The notes: generated by a model from the sequence alone, not told the origin. Positions 32,014 to 44,246 are shown, numbered from the stretch's first letter. The stretch: DNA of 64,000 nt from Zizania palustris (GCA_019279435.1 JAAALK010000285.1:73417480-73481479); one strand, 5' to 3'. Translations and numbers: made by a program.

Positions 32014-34085
32014 TGTAGGACCGAAAGTAGCGACCAGAGGGGGGGGGGGTGAATGGGCGCCTTAAAAAATTCTTTCGAATATATGGCCTGTTCCCAACAC
32101 CCAACGCACCTCGAAAGACTAAGCAGCAGAAAATAAATAGATAGCCTAAGTCTAAAGGTATCTAGCCTAGGAACAACTGATATCAAACAGAGAACTATCA
32201 AAGCAGTGCTAAATAGACAGATAATAGTATACACAAAACTAGGAAAGGCAAACTTCTCAGTATAATACTTTTAAGTACACTAAGAATGAAGTGAGAAGTT
32301 ACCGTTCGAAGTCTGTCTCCTGTTCGAAACTTGACGAACCCTGCTTCGCTGGTCGATGCCTGCTTCGCAGTGTCGAAGCCTGCTTCGGAGGTTGGTGACG
32401 AAGCCTGCTTCGGAGGTCAGTTGCGAAGCCTGCCGAAGGCTGTTGAAAAAAATATCGAAGGTGTTTTGGTCTAGCCTAGTTCGAAGTGGCAGGGAGCGAA
32501 GTATGCTTCGAAGCGAAGTGTGTATGTATCGAAGCTTGCTTCGAACAGTATACTTCGAAGCACAACCTTCGAAAAGACCTTCAAACACGTCACACAGAGC
32601 GAACAACCCTCGAAAGGGAAAAACGAAGGCTGACACGCGACAGAGAAACCAGAACGAAGCCTACTCCCTACCTTCGAATAGAACACAACAAGGACCTTCG
32701 AAGAGGATGGAAGCAAAACACTGAGCGAAGTTTAACAGAAGAACAAACTTTGAATCCAACTTCGAAGAGCTCGAGTCGGAGTACCTTCTCACAGACGTTC
32801 GAAGTATGAAACGCTGTCAGTTCAAAAAGTACTTCGAAGTTATCATCTCAGAACACAAAGCAAAGATCGAAGCTCTACCGAAGCCTTTGAGTCGAAGCAC
32901 AACCTTCGAACAGCTTAAACCCGAGAAAAACTTCGCAAGGATTGTCGAAGTATGTTAGGCTAGAAGACAGCACAGAAATATACTTCGAAGCTAGCAGCAC
33001 AGAGTGAAGTCGAATAACGAAGCCTTTAAAATGTCAGGTCGAAGCCTACCTCATGGAGCTGAGGGACTTCGAACAGAGAGAGAAAAAGTGGCTTCGTAGA
33101 AACAGTCAAAAAGGCATTCAATTCAGTCTGCTTCGATCAAAAAGCTATGCTGAAAAAGCAGAGCAGGTACTTGTGTACTGTTGCTACAGAAAAGTAGTAC
33201 TACTTGCAACAGCAAGAACTAGTACTCTGTTCGTGAAGAACAGAAGCAAAAGAGAAGCTTCTGCTCACGAAATAAATCCAGGCTGTGCCTGTAGCCGAAG
33301 CATTAACTCCTCAAACCAAGCAATGTATACCAAATGAAATCAACAGAGACCAAGGCTTTAATGCATCCAAAAGATTTGAACAAATGCGAGGCAAAATGGA
33401 ATGAGCAAGAGCCTGGCAGCGCACACAGGAGAGAGAACGTGAGAGACAAAATGACCCAATAGATTAAAAAGTGAATTCTGGAAGGGGTTATCCAAACCCT
33501 AGGGATTGGGGTCCTATTTATAGGCTGCCCAACACTAGGAATATTCCACCAGCCCCTTAGGGTTTTTACAGACTCAAGAATAAGGAAAAGACTCAACTGC
33601 CCTTAGGTATTTTTACAGACACGACTGACTGACTGTGGGCCTAGAGATACAAATGACTTATCCGGAAGCTAAGCTTTTGTAGCGACTACGGCTTCTCTTC
33701 TGGACAGTCGGATACAAGATCAACGGTTGTCAGTTTTGCGCCGAAACTGACAAAGCCTCCACCAGCTTTGCACCAGGTACCCGGATTGGGCCGGCCCGAC
33801 TCCGCAACTCTCTCAACTCGGCAATCGCTCACCGCCCGTGTACCTGAGTCAGTCCTGGTCAACAGCCCAGTGGGTCTTCCGCTGCTCCTGGCCCATGTAC
33901 CCGGATTGGGCCAACCCGACTTCACAGCCTCCTCTGCCCAACAGTCGCTCGCTGCCCGTGTACCTGAGTCACACGCGGCCCATGAAACATCAGATCTCTT
34001 CTTCTTCTGTCCTCTTTGACTATCGTTGACAATGACTCATCACTTCTGGAGCCATGAGGCCCACGCTATTCAGCATGGCTCCTCA
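32014..34085 (-). repeat. Cop4 3' LTR (2072 bp)
   Basis: It reads TGAGGAGCC to CCTACA on the minus strand. The TATA box is at 33515-33522. It holds the 120-bp U3 tandem duplication (about 33770-33980) and a downstream half dense in TTCGAAG. It is about 25 bases longer than the 5' LTR mainly through one extra copy of a GAAGCCTGCTTCGGAGGT unit near 32372-32420. Confidence 0.95.
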
Positions 34086-36328
34086 ATCTCCCCCTTGATG
34101 AGTGCATTGTCAACACTCCTCTTCTTCAGTTCTTCAGCACCTGCGAACAACTGCGGAAACACGAAAACAAAACACAAGAAAACAAAGAAGAAGAAAAATA
34201 ATGTAAAAATTTTAACCCTAATGACCAAAAGCCGAACAAAAGCAAGAAGCGGTCATTATGGTTAACCAAAACGTAAAAGCTCAAAATGAGTGCGATTTCA
34301 GAACAACAAGGATATCAACAGAGTAAGAACTCCCCCTTAAACTCTGATCCCAAATTTTCTCCCCCTTGTTGACAAGTGAACTCATCAAGCACTCAATAGA
34401 GACACAGACTCCCCCTGAAATGCAACTTCCCCTCAAAATATGCAGTGATTTCAACTGGAGTGCATAAGGAGTGTAGAAAGCATGCTTCTCAGATATGATT
34501 GACTGCGATTACAACATCTAACAGATACAGCAAAAGACATACTGTAACGATACATGGCATGATCAGTGCAACAGATGATATCTAAAGAAAATCATTTGCA
34601 CACATTTTTTTCAGTTTTTGCAAACAAAAACATCACCACATGTTCCAATAAACAAGCAAGGTAAAGCATGAGATGCAAAAGCTAACTGATAGCTACCAAG
34701 ATAAGCATTGTCCAAAAACAAAGTGCTACAACAAACTTGTTATTATTTCAATTTTCAAGCCTTTTCTTTTCCCTTTTTCATTTTTGCCAGGGGTTATTTG
34801 CATGTCAAACCTTATGCTGACCGACCAAGTCAAGCCTAGGCCAGAACTGGACCATCAGAAGCTTAAGACATTGGTCTTGGCATACACTACAGTGTCCTAG
34901 TTCATACCAAAGTTCTATGGTACGCAGTCCAGAACAATGCAATGCGACAAGACAAACCCACCTGGATCTTTTCAATTTTAAGCATAAAAAGCATGGAATT
35001 TTCATTTCTCTGGTTTTTCATTATTTTATAGCACATTTCCATGATTAAAGCATACAGATGTCCAAGTTGCATATTTGCATCCAAGTCAGGAACTAGCTAC
35101 GAGGCATGTAACAGATAGCAAGAACATTCAGCCTACGCATGCTAGTTATCAGAAGCAATGGTGATCATTTTTCAATTTTAAAGCATAAAAAGCCATGCAT
35201 ATGACATGATGAGGACATCACTTCACATGATACACACATGGAGCCTCCACCTACAATTCAATTACTAGGACCAATCACACGAGCCCGTGCCCGTCGCTTG
35301 AACCATGAGGTTAATTCTTTCCTTAGCAACTATGTTAATATTTGTTTGGACGGGATGCTACTGAATACTAGTGATATTTTGTTGCTTTGGAACATGGGAG
35401 ATGGAATAGAAGAGTTGGAGTTGAAGACGGAGTCGCATGGATGACTTGAAGTCAAGAATTCGCTGGTTCGGACTACATCGACCACTATGCACCAAAATGG
35501 GCATAACTTCCTCATACGAAGTCCGATTGGCGCGTTCTTGGACTTTTTGGAAAGCTAAGGAGAAGACGGATATTTTTCCGTTGGTTTCGTCTCATTTGGA
35601 GTCTCGAGTCGACCTGTGTATTTAAAACAGTCCTGCGTGACAGAACTGGGCCGTGTTGGCCCATAGTCCGAGTCTGTACATCTTCTAGCCCACAGCCCAA
35701 GTCTGTACGCCTTCCACAGGCTGCCCACGCCCTATATAACTCACTCCAGCCGCCTTTAGGGTTAGGTTTTGCTTTGTTTGCATCTACACTGTTGTGTTTA
35801 GATCCCGCCCCTTGCACCGGACCGATTGGCTGCTGCATAGGCGTTTGTGAAACCTCACCTTTCATTGTTTGTCTGTGATTTGGCATTCGATTTGTATCCT
35901 TCCTGTTCTTGCTTGTGTTCTTGGGTTCGCTTGCAGGAATTAGCCTTCGTGGCGAGGTCAATCGCGTTCTGCGTGGTTGATAACCAACGGAGACAGTGGT
36001 GTAACGATTGCAAGGTTTTGATCCGCCGGACCGGAGCCTTGGATCACCAACGTCGAGATTCTCCACCAACCCAAGTTATCCTTTACCTAGCGGAAGATCG
36101 GGACCAATCCCCATCATGACAGATATCAGACTTATCAAGCAAACTAAGACAAGACATGATCATTGATAAGTAATCAAAAGCATGTACCAGCTAGAATAAG
36201 TAAAGCAGTTCAATCATATAACAGAAGCAAGCTCAAAGTGTGATATGTGAATATGCAAGATATGAACACACACAGAAAAAAAGACTCAAGAAAAGAGTAA
36301 AGAAGAAAGAAAACTGACGCAAAATATC
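34086..36328 (-). other. Cop4 3' non-coding region (interrupted by S3)
   Basis: The polypurine tract is at 34086-34097 (plus strand ATCTCCCCCTTG). Four similar C-rich tracts (G-rich in the element) lie at 34329-34436. The conserved copia block is at 34787-34974. Apart from S3 (35207-36116) no gene is seen. Alignment with Cop5 57865-59238 shows the same order of parts. Confidence 0.8.
35207..36116 (+). mobile_element. Solo LTR S3 of a different gypsy family (910 bp)
   Basis: It starts TGATGAGGACATC and ends CCCCATCA, with TGACA on both sides (35202-35206 and 36117-36121). The empty site is visible in Cop5 near 58065-58075. TATATAA at 35733-35739 is a TATA box. The ORF 35238-35444 encodes GPITRARARRLNHEVNSFL, the usual extreme C-terminus of a grass gypsy polyprotein, so in this family pol runs into the 3' LTR. 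No other part of that element is in the window. Confidence 0.9.
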
Positions 36329-38166
36329 CTAAAAAGGATACACAACACCCAAATCCCCTCGTAAACGCTCGAATGTAGACTGATCTAGTGGTTTGGTGAA
36401 AATATCAGCCAACTGATGATGGGTATCAACATGAACAAGGTCAATGACACCTTTCTCATATTGATCCCGCAAAAAGTGAAAGCGCACATCAATGTGTTTG
36501 GTCTTTGAATGGAGACATGGGTTTTTCCCTACACTAATTGCACTGGTGCTGTCGCAAAACAAAGGAACTCTGGTAGGAAAGAACAACCCAAAATCTCGCA
36601 GAGTGGAAATCATCCAAACCAACTGTGAGCAGCAGATGGCAGCAGCTACATACTCAGCCTCAGTGGTCGAAAGAGCAACTCTAGATTGCTTTCGAGAAGA
36701 CCAAGAGACAAGAGAAGAACCAAGAAACTGGCAAGTACCGGAAGTCGACTTGCAATCCAACCGACACCCACCAAAGTCAGCGTCCGAAAAGCCAGATAAA
36801 TCAAGAGATGATGATGCTGAATAGTAAAGACCAAGATCAGGCGCATAGGTAAGATACCTGAAGATACGCTTGACAGCATGCCGATGAGACGCGCGTGGTG
36901 AAGACTGGAAGCGCGCGCACAATCCCACGGCGAACTGTATGTCTGGCCTCGTCGCCGTCAAGTACAGCAGCGAACCGATCATCCCTCGAAACTCTCTCTC
37001 ATTGACCTTGACGTCGCTCTCGTCCTTGTCCAGGCCCCCAGATGTACCCATTGGGTCATCTGAGGCTTCAGCTCTCCACCAAAGTCGAATTTCTTCAACA
37101 TGTCCCGAGTGTACTTACCCTGGTGGATGAAGGTGCCGTCCTTGGTCTGCTTGATCTGGAGCCCTAGAAATTACTTGAGCTCACCCATGAGGCTCATCTC
37201 AAACTCGCTGTGCATCTGCTCAGAAAACTTGGACACAAGATCGTTAGTAGTACCGCCAAAGATAATATCGTCCACGTATATCTGAGCAACTAAAAAATCA
37301 GAAGCATCTCTAAGCAAGAAGAGAGTCTTATCCACAGAACCCATCACAAAGCCCTTCCCCAACAAAAACTGCTTCAACCGGTCATACCAAGCCCTGGGGG
37401 CTTGCTTCAACCCGTATAAAGCTTTTTGCAACTTAAAAACATGTCGAGGAAACTTGGGGTTCTCAAAACCGGGGAGCTGCCTAACATAAACCTCCTCCTC
37501 TATGTACCCGTTCAAAAAAGCACTTTTGACGTCCATTTGAAAAAGCTTAAAACCCTTCGAAGCGGCAAAAGCTAAAAGAATGCGAATGGACTCAAGATGG
37601 GCAACAGGAGCGAAGGTTTCTTCAAAATCAATACCTTCCTTCTGGTAAAAACCCTGGGCAACTAGTCGAGCTTTGTTGCGCACCACAACCCCATCTTCAC
37701 CTTGCTTGTTCTTGAACTCCCACTTGGTGCCTATGGGGTTGCATCCTGGTGGCAGCTCTACTAGTGTCCAAACCCGATTGCGGACAAAATTCTCAAGCTC
37801 TTCTTGCATGGCATTAATCCAGTTCGAGTCAGAAAGAGCATGAGAAATGTCTTTGGGCTCAAAAGATGCAACAAAAGCAGATTCAGCAAACACAGCAAGA
37901 GAGTCAACAGAAGAGCGCAAAGTTCTTGTAGACACATCACCGATGATGAGCTCTAAGGGGTGATCACGCTGAACTGCTCGGGATCCCTGGTGATCTGAAG
38001 TCACCTCACCGAAGTCAGCAGTTGGCACCTCTGGACTCGACTGAGGGGGCTCGATCGAAGTGGAAGAAGTGATCAGAGGTCCGCCCTCGTCCTCAGTCGA
38101 TGTCTCAGAAGGTGTGGGCTCTGTAGGATGTGCAATGCATAACCAAGAAAGACTCCATCCCAGCAA
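36329..38166 (-). pseudogene. pol: Cop4 reverse transcriptase and RNase H
   Basis: RT starts near 37830 (NWINAMQEELENFVRNRVW). YVDD lies at 37267-37278 (QIYVDDIIFGG). A stop near 37171 (Lys then TAA where Cop5 has Tyr) and a small deletion near 37052 shift the frame. RNase H runs 37051-36329 with FSDADFGGC and ends LADIFTKPLD...YPF at a TAG. Compared with Cop5, roughly 200 bases of the integrase-RT linker are deleted at about 38125. Confidence 0.9.
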
Positions 38167-39333
38167 CGAGACTCAAATTTGTCCAAATGCCCTCCCTTCT
38201 TGAGCACAAAACACTTGCAGCCAAACGCTCGCAAGTGGCTCACCTTGGGCTGTCTGCCAAACCGCAGTTCATATGATGTCTTACCAAGGTAAGCTCTGAG
38301 AAAAATGCGGTTGGCCAGATAGCAAGCCGTGTTCATGGCTTCAGCCCAAAAACGCCTAGGAGTCCTGTGCTCATCGAGCATCGTCCTGGCCATCTCGACT
38401 AGCGTGCGGTTCTTTCGTTCCACAACGCCGTTCTGTGGGGGAGTGTAAGGAGAAGAAAACTGATGGTCCAAACCCTGATCACTACAGAAGCTGATGAACT
38501 CAGAGTTCTTGAACTCAGAGCCGTTGTCGGAGCGAATTGCTCGCATCCGACCATTGTTCTCATTCTTCAGCTTCAAAATCAGGTCATGAACAAACTGAAA
38601 AGTTTCATCCTTAGACTCCAAAAGAAAACCCACGAGAATCGAGAGAAGTCATCAACAATCACAAGTGCATACCACTTCCCATCGACTGAACGTACCCGAG
38701 CTGGACCAACAGTGTCCAAGTGTAAAAGCTCACCCGGATACGAAGTCATCACCTGAGTCACAGGTGAGTGAGAAGCGGCAACCATTTCCCATGACGACAG
38801 GGATGACAAACTAGATCCTTCTCCATCTTAAGCTTGGGCAATCCTCGGATGAGGTCCATGGAACTCAACCTGACTAGCAGATCAAAACTCAAATGACCTA
38901 ACCTCCTATGCCACTTCCAGAGCTCAGAGGAGGATCCAGCAATCAAACAGCGAGAAGGGCCAAAAGAACTAGAGAAGTCAATTCGAAAAACTTTACCGAA
39001 AGGTAAAATCTGACAAACCAAAGACCCTCTGGAATCAACAACAGAAGAATTGCCCTTCTTAAAATGCACTTCCAAACCATCCTCAAGAAGTTGCGAAACA
39101 GAAATCAAATTAAAGTTCAGATTCTTAACCAAAGCAACATTCTTCAAAGAGAAATGATCTGAAATGCAAATTGAGCCTATGCCACTTACTTTCCCTTGAC
39201 CGCTGTTCCCGAACGTGATGTATTCTTTGGAGCTCGGGGGAGTGAGACTGGAGAACCATCTGCGATGTCCCGTCATGTGGCGAGAGCATCCTGAGTCCAT
39301 GATCCAAACATCCTCTAGTCCCCGGTCCTGCAC
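38073..39333 (-). pseudogene. pol: Cop4 protease and integrase
   Basis: The frame starts right after the gag stop but in the -1 phase. DSGCSRHMTG is near 39297 and WHRRLGHLSFDLL near 38900. A one-base loss in GGGAAAATGG at about 38787 and another change near 38630 break the integrase into three frames (39333-38758, 38809-38579, 38633-38073). The catalytic residues can still be read as MDTVGP-like (LDTVGP here), SDNGSEF and VVERKNR. Confidence 0.9.
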
Positions 39334-39335
39334 AA

Positions 39336-42086
39336 TCAGTGGCTGTAAGTGGGAGCAAATGGTCTGGCACCAGGTTTAGCAAAAGAGCTAAACCAGTGTC
39401 GAGCCATCTGCTCAAAAGATGGAAAGCAAAAACCATCAAAAGAGTTTGGACCAAAACCCGGCTCAAAGCGCGGTCCTCGGTTCTGCCTAACCCTGCGGCC
39501 ACGAGGTCCAGGACCGTAGCCAACACTGCCTAGAACTCTGCCAGAATGAACACCACCAACTGGAGCACGGGCAAGAACGTCGTCTCCTCTACCACCACCT
39601 ACACGATGCGGCCTGGCCTCCAGCCTCTCCCCGCGCCGAGGAACACACAGTCTACCACCCTGCTGGTAGAACTGCTCCTGATCACCACGAGCCCTCTCTG
39701 CTCTCTCAACTCGCTTCCTCCTGAAGCAGAACTCCGCAAGATGCCCGTCTCTCTGACAGTACTCACAATGATAGGTGGGCTTCTTGGGATGTGGTTGAGG
39801 CTTGGGATGTTTGGGCTTGGTAGTGTTTGGTGTGGTCTTCTTGGGTTGAGAGGGTCCAGGAAGAGAGTCTAGAGAAGAGTGGAGGTGTTTGGGCTTAGGA
39901 ACCCAGATAGGCTTCTTGGGTGGAGCTTTGGGTGGTTCATGAATCACTCCATCCTTAGGCTGACAAGCCTGGGAGGTCTCAGTGGAGTGAGTCTTGGGAT
40001 ACCTCTGCTCTGGGGTCATTTTGCTCCACTCCACTGCCCGGCTAATGGCACTCTCAAAGTCAGCCTTGGTGTAGGTGTAACCTACCCCAAACCCATCCTG
40101 CCTCTTGAACTGCTGGATCATCATGCCAAGCTGTAGCTCTCTGGCACTGATCCAACTCAGGATAGAACGGAGGTAAAAGTTCTCATTCTGAGAATCTGCT
40201 AGCTCCTCTCTCAAGGAAGCTAGAACCTCCACCTGAGACAAGCAGGTCTCACACTCACTCTCTACTTGGACAGACTTTTCGGCTTTTAGCTTGATCAACT
40301 CCATTCTAAGAGACAGACAGTTCTCACAGACAGTGGGTGGAACTGACAGTGTCTCAAGCTTTAGCTTAGTCTGGGCAAGCTCAGCTCTCAACCTCTCCAA
40401 ATCACCCAAATGCTCATCGCCCTTGGATTTCAGCTCAGCTAAGGCAGCTAGATGAGATGGGCAATGAACACAGGGTGCGACGACAGTGGCTTGAGCATCT
40501 TTCAGCTCCAGCTGAGCGCTTTCAAGCTCAGTGGCCAAAGCGTCCCTCTCATCAACCCTTTCTGTGTACCTGGACTTCAAAGTCGACAGGTCACACAGAA
40601 ACACCTCACACTTCGGGCACTCACTGCTATCACCCAAGCAAGGAGAAGAAGATAGACTCTCAATTCTGCCGTTGGCCACGACAAGCTCACTCTCTAACTC
40701 ATCTATCCTCTTCTTAGCCCCCCTACGCAGTTTTTCCCGATATTTCAACTCCTGATGATTGCTCTCAAGTAAATCAACGATTTCGCGCTCGTAAGATGAT
40801 ACCTTGTTGTCGTCATCGTTGGAGTCATCGGAGGAGCTCTTTTCTTCCCTATCCACAATAGCCATTGAACAGAAGCTCTTGCGGGATTTTTGGCGCTGGT
40901 GTGAGTGGCTCTTCGGCATGTCTCCGAAGGCCATGAAGCAGAGGCCCGCCGGATCGTCCTTGTCCTTCCCCTTCCTGATGGCGATCTCCTCATCGCTTGA
41001 GCTCGATGAAGAGGAAGAAGACGTGGACCACTTGGAGTAGCTCTTCTCCATCTCGGCGAAGAAGGCCTTGTCGCGCTTCTTGTTCTCTCGCCGGTAGTCC
41101 TTCAGGGCCTTCTTGAAGAATCGGGTCTTCGGCTTGCCCTTGTTGAAGGATGAGCTCTCATGCTTGCCGGAGTCATGGAAGCTGCCACTGGTGCCCTTCT
41201 TGTGTCCATTGCGCTTGGGGCAGTCGGCGATGAAGTGTCCTGGATCACCACACTCAAAGCATCCGGATTTTGTGCCGTGTCTTTTGAACATTCTCTTGTC
41301 ATAGACACGACGCACCCGGTTGTTAAACAGACACAAATCATCATCTCCCAAAGACTCAAGCTGGTCCTCAGTGATAGACATCAAAGAGAACCCAGCACAG
41401 CTCACAGCAGAGGGATCAACAGAAGGTGTAGCAAGGGCCAGGGATTTTGATCCAGAACCAGTGAGATTTGATCTCAACTGGATATCTACCTCAGTGGCCT
41501 TCAGCTTGCTAAATAAATAAGAAATGGTCAAGGTATCGTAAGAAGTGCTCTCAACGATAGAGGATACCTTGATCTCCCAGATCTTTGGGTCCAAGGTATG
41601 GAGAACCTTGAGCGCCTGCTCATGATCTGAGACTAACTGAGCACCCTCAGCCTTGTTGTCCCGAAGCTTGTTTATGATCGACTGAAAACGACCAAACAAA
41701 GCCTCAACAGATTCACCTGGCTTCTGTGTGAAATTCTCATATTCACGCCGGTAGGTCTGATAGAGTCGAGCCTTGACCTGTGCTGTTCCCTCATGGTGTG
41801 CCTTGAGGGTAGCCCAGATCTCTCTCGCAGTGGAGAGATGACTCACACGCTCAAACTCAGTGGGACCTAAACCAGAAAACAGAATGTTCACAGCCTTACT
41901 GTTGCTCAGATGCTGAGCAATGATACCAGCAGTACCCTGCTCAGTAACTGTTAATATGACAAACGTGGTGTGAACACAAATATCCCAAATGTCCGAACCC
42001 TGGCTCAAAAGATAGGCTCGCATGCGAGTCTTCCAATAATTATAGCCATAGGCTTCCAAGGACGGGACCTTGCCAGGAGACGTCAT
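39336..42086 (-). CDS. gag: Cop4 gag, intact reading frame (916 codons)
   Basis: This is the best-preserved ORF in the window. ATG at 42086 (MTSPGKVPSLEAYGYNYW) opens a UBN2-type capsid region over about residues 1-250. Zinc knuckle CFECGDPGHFIADC is at about 41220-41261. A Ser-rich acidic stretch and a long coiled-coil middle follow, with repeated CxxC pairs (SECPKCEV, CETCLSQ). A second knuckle CEYCQRDGHLAEFC is near 39726-39767 and the tail is Arg/Gly-rich. TGA at 39338-39336 is followed by pol in another phase. The same gag end and stop occur in Cop5. It could still make capsid protein if transcribed. Confidence 0.93.
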   Translation of the reverse strand: MTSPGKVPSLEAYGYNYWKTRMRAYLLSQGSDIWDICVHTTFVILTVTEQGTAGIIAQHLSNSKAVNILFSGLGPTEFERVSHLSTAREIWATLKAHHEGTAQVKARLYQTYRREYENFTQKPGESVEALFGRFQSIINKLRDNKAEGAQLVSDHEQALKVLHTLDPKIWEIKVSSIVESTSYDTLTISYLFSKLKATEVDIQLRSNLTGSGSKSLALATPSVDPSAVSCAGFSLMSITEDQLESLGDDDLCLFNNRVRRVYDKRMFKRHGTKSGCFECGDPGHFIADCPKRNGHKKGTSGSFHDSGKHESSSFNKGKPKTRFFKKALKDYRRENKKRDKAFFAEMEKSYSKWSTSSSSSSSSSDEEIAIRKGKDKDDPAGLCFMAFGDMPKSHSHQRQKSRKSFCSMAIVDREEKSSSDDSNDDDNKVSSYEREIVDLLESNHQELKYREKLRRGAKKRIDELESELVVANGRIESLSSSPCLGDSSECPKCEVFLCDLSTLKSRYTERVDERDALATELESAQLELKDAQATVVAPCVHCPSHLAALAELKSKGDEHLGDLERLRAELAQTKLKLETLSVPPTVCENCLSLRMELIKLKAEKSVQVESECETCLSQVEVLASLREELADSQNENFYLRSILSWISARELQLGMMIQQFKRQDGFGVGYTYTKADFESAISRAVEWSKMTPEQRYPKTHSTETSQACQPKDGVIHEPPKAPPKKPIWVPKPKHLHSSLDSLPGPSQPKKTTPNTTKPKHPKPQPHPKKPTYHCEYCQRDGHLAEFCFRRKRVERAERARGDQEQFYQQGGRLCVPRRGERLEARPHRVGGGRGDDVLARAPVGGVHSGRVLGSVGYGPGPRGRRVRQNRGPRFEPGFGPNSFDGFCFPSFEQMARHWFSSFAKPGARPFAPTYSH

Positions 42087-42151
42087 GGTCACTACCGGGG
42101 TTTAGAACCGGTTAAGGTATGGAAAAACCCTAATCAAGCTCTGATACCACT
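42087..42151 (-). promoter_or_regulatory. Cop4 primer-binding site and leader hairpin
   Basis: TGGTATCAGAGC (minus strand of 42138-42149) is the initiator-Met tRNA site, two bases inside the LTR. GGGTTT and AAACCC arms (42098-42103, 42125-42130) enclose the palindrome AACCGGTT (42106-42113). Cop5 has the same arrangement. Confidence 0.8.
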
Positions 42152-44199
42152 TGTAGGACTGAAAGTAGCGACCAGAGGGGGGGGGTGAATGGGCGCCTTA
42201 AAAAATTCTTTCGAATATATGGCCTGTTCCCAACACCCAACGCACCTCAAAAGACTAAGCAGCAGAAAATAAACAGATAGCCTAAGTCTAAAGGTATCTA
42301 GCCTAGGAACAACTGATATCAAACAGAGAACTATCAAAGCAGTGCTAAATAGACAAATAAATAGTATACACAAAACTAGGCAAGGCAAACTTCTCAGTAT
42401 AATACTTTTAAGTACACTAAGAATGAAGTGAGAAGTTACCGTTCGAAGTCTGTCTCCTGTTCGAAACTTGACGAAGCCTGCTTCGCTGGTCGATGCCTGC
42501 TTCGCAGTGTCGAAGCCTGCTTCGGAGGTCAGTTGCGAAGCCTGCCGAAGGCTGTTGAAAAAAAAATGTCGAAGGTGTTTTGGTCTAGCCTAGTTCAAAG
42601 TGGCAGGGAGCGAAGTATGCTTCGAAGCGAAGTGTGTATGTATCGAAGCTTGCTTCGAACAGTATACTTCGAAGCACAACCTTCGAACAGACCTTCGAAC
42701 ACGTCACACAGAGCGAACAACCCTCAAAAGGGAAAAACGAAGGCTGACAGGCGACAGAGAAACCAGAACGAAGCCTACTCCCTACCTTCGAACAGAACAC
42801 AACAAGGACCTTCGAAGAGGATGGAAGCAAAACACTAAGCGAAGTTTAACAGAAGAACAAACTTCGAATACAACTTCGAAGAGCTCGAGTCAAAGTACCT
42901 TCGCACAGACGTTCGAAGTATGAAACGCTGTCAGTTCAAAAAGTACTTCGAAGTTATCATCTCAGAACACAAAGCGAAGATCAAAGCTCTACCGAAGCCT
43001 TTGAGTCGAAGCACAACCTTCGAACAGCTTAAACCCGAGAAAAACTTCGCAAGGATTGTCGAAGTATGTTAGGCTAGAAGACAGCACAGAAATATACTTC
43101 GAAGCTAGCAGCACGGAGTGAAGTCGAATAACGAAGCCTTTAAAATGTCAGGTCGAAGCCTGCCTCACGGAGCTGAGGGACTTCGAACAGAGAGAGAAAA
43201 AGTGGCTTCGCAGAAACAGTCAAAAAGGCATTCAATTCAGTCTGCTTCGATCAAAAAGCTATGGTGAAAAAGCAGAGCAGGTACTTGTGTACTGTTGCTA
43301 CAGAAAAGTAGTACTACTTGCAACAGCAAGAACTAGTACTCTATTCGTGAAGAACAGAAGCAAAAGAGAAGCTTCTGCTCACGAAATAAATCCAGGTTGT
43401 GCCTGTAGCCGAAGCATTAACTCCTCAAACCAAACAATGTACACCGAATTAAATCAACAGAGACCAAGGCTTTAATGCATCCAAAAGATTTGAACAAATG
43501 CGAGGCAAAATGGAATGAGCAAGAGCCTGGCGGCGCACACAGGAGAGAGAACGTGAGAGACAAAATGACCCAATAGATTAAAAAGTGAATTCTGGAAGGG
43601 GTTATCCAAACCCTAGGGATCGGGGTCCTATTTATAGGCTGCCCAACACTAGAAATATTCCACAAGCCCCTTAGGGTTTTTACAGACTCAAGAATAAAGG
43701 AAAAGACTCAACTGCCCTTAGGTATTTTACAGACACGACTGACTGACTGTGGGCCTAGAGATACAAATGACTTATCCGGAAGCTAAGCTTTTGTAGCGAC
43801 TACGGCTTCTCTTGTGGACAGTCGGATACAAGATCAACGGTTGTCAGTTTTGCGCCGAAACTGACAAAGCATCCACCGGCTTTGCACCAGGTACCCGGAT
43901 TGGGCCGGCCCGACTCCGCAGCTCTCTCAGCCCAGCAATCGCTCACCGCCCGTGTACCTGAGTCAGTCCTGGTCAACAGCCCAGTGGGTCTTCTACTGCT
44001 CCTGGCCCATGTACCCGGATTGGGCCAGCCCGACTTCGCAGCCTCCTCTACCCGACAGTCGCTCGCTGCCCGTGTACCTGAGTCACACGCGGCCCATGAA
44101 ACAGCAGATCTCTTCTTCTTCTGTCCTCTTTGACTATCATTGACAATGACTCATCACTTCTGGAGCCATGAGGCCCACGCTATTCAGCATGGCTCCTCA
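42152..44199 (-). repeat. Cop4 5' LTR (2048 bp)
   Basis: It reads TGAGGAGCC to GTCCTACA on the minus strand. The TATA box is at 43629-43636, the U3 tandem duplication at about 43880-44090 and the TTCGAAG-rich region at 42420-43250. The ORFs within it are repeat by-products. Confidence 0.95.
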
Positions 44200-44204
44200 T
44201 AGAG

Positions 44205-44246
44205 AACGAAGTTTTTTGGACTAAGCTCCCCACGGACGGCGCCAAC
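44205..44246 (-). promoter_or_regulatory. Gyp1 primer-binding site
   Basis: On the minus strand TGGCGCCGTCCGTGGGG (44228-44244) follows the LTR after two bases. TGGCGCCGT matches the end of tRNA-Asp, the primer type used by many Tat/Athila elements, with mismatches further in. Gyp2 has the identical site at 49559-49575. The short remainder reaches the Cop4 insertion. Confidence 0.75.

Larger units (their letters stand above)
32014..44199 (-). mobile_element. Cop4, full-length Ty1/copia (SIRE-like) element, nested in Gyp1
   Basis: It has LTRs at 32014-34085 (3') and 42152-44199 (5') and TAGAG on both sides (32009-32013, 44200-44204). The interior reads on the minus strand: primer site, gag, pol, non-coding region, polypurine tract. 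It landed between the Gyp1 primer site and gag ATG, separating the Gyp1 promoter from its genes. Cop5 is the same family in its coding region. It contains solo LTR S3. Confidence 0.96.

Noticed and set aside
35207..36119. Host gene or LTR belonging to Cop4
   Set aside because: Exact TGACA flanks, TG...CA ends and the empty site in Cop5 show a separate solo LTR.
40452..41450. Plus-strand ORFs across 39300-41500
   Set aside because: They are shadows of the intact Cop4 gag on the minus strand.
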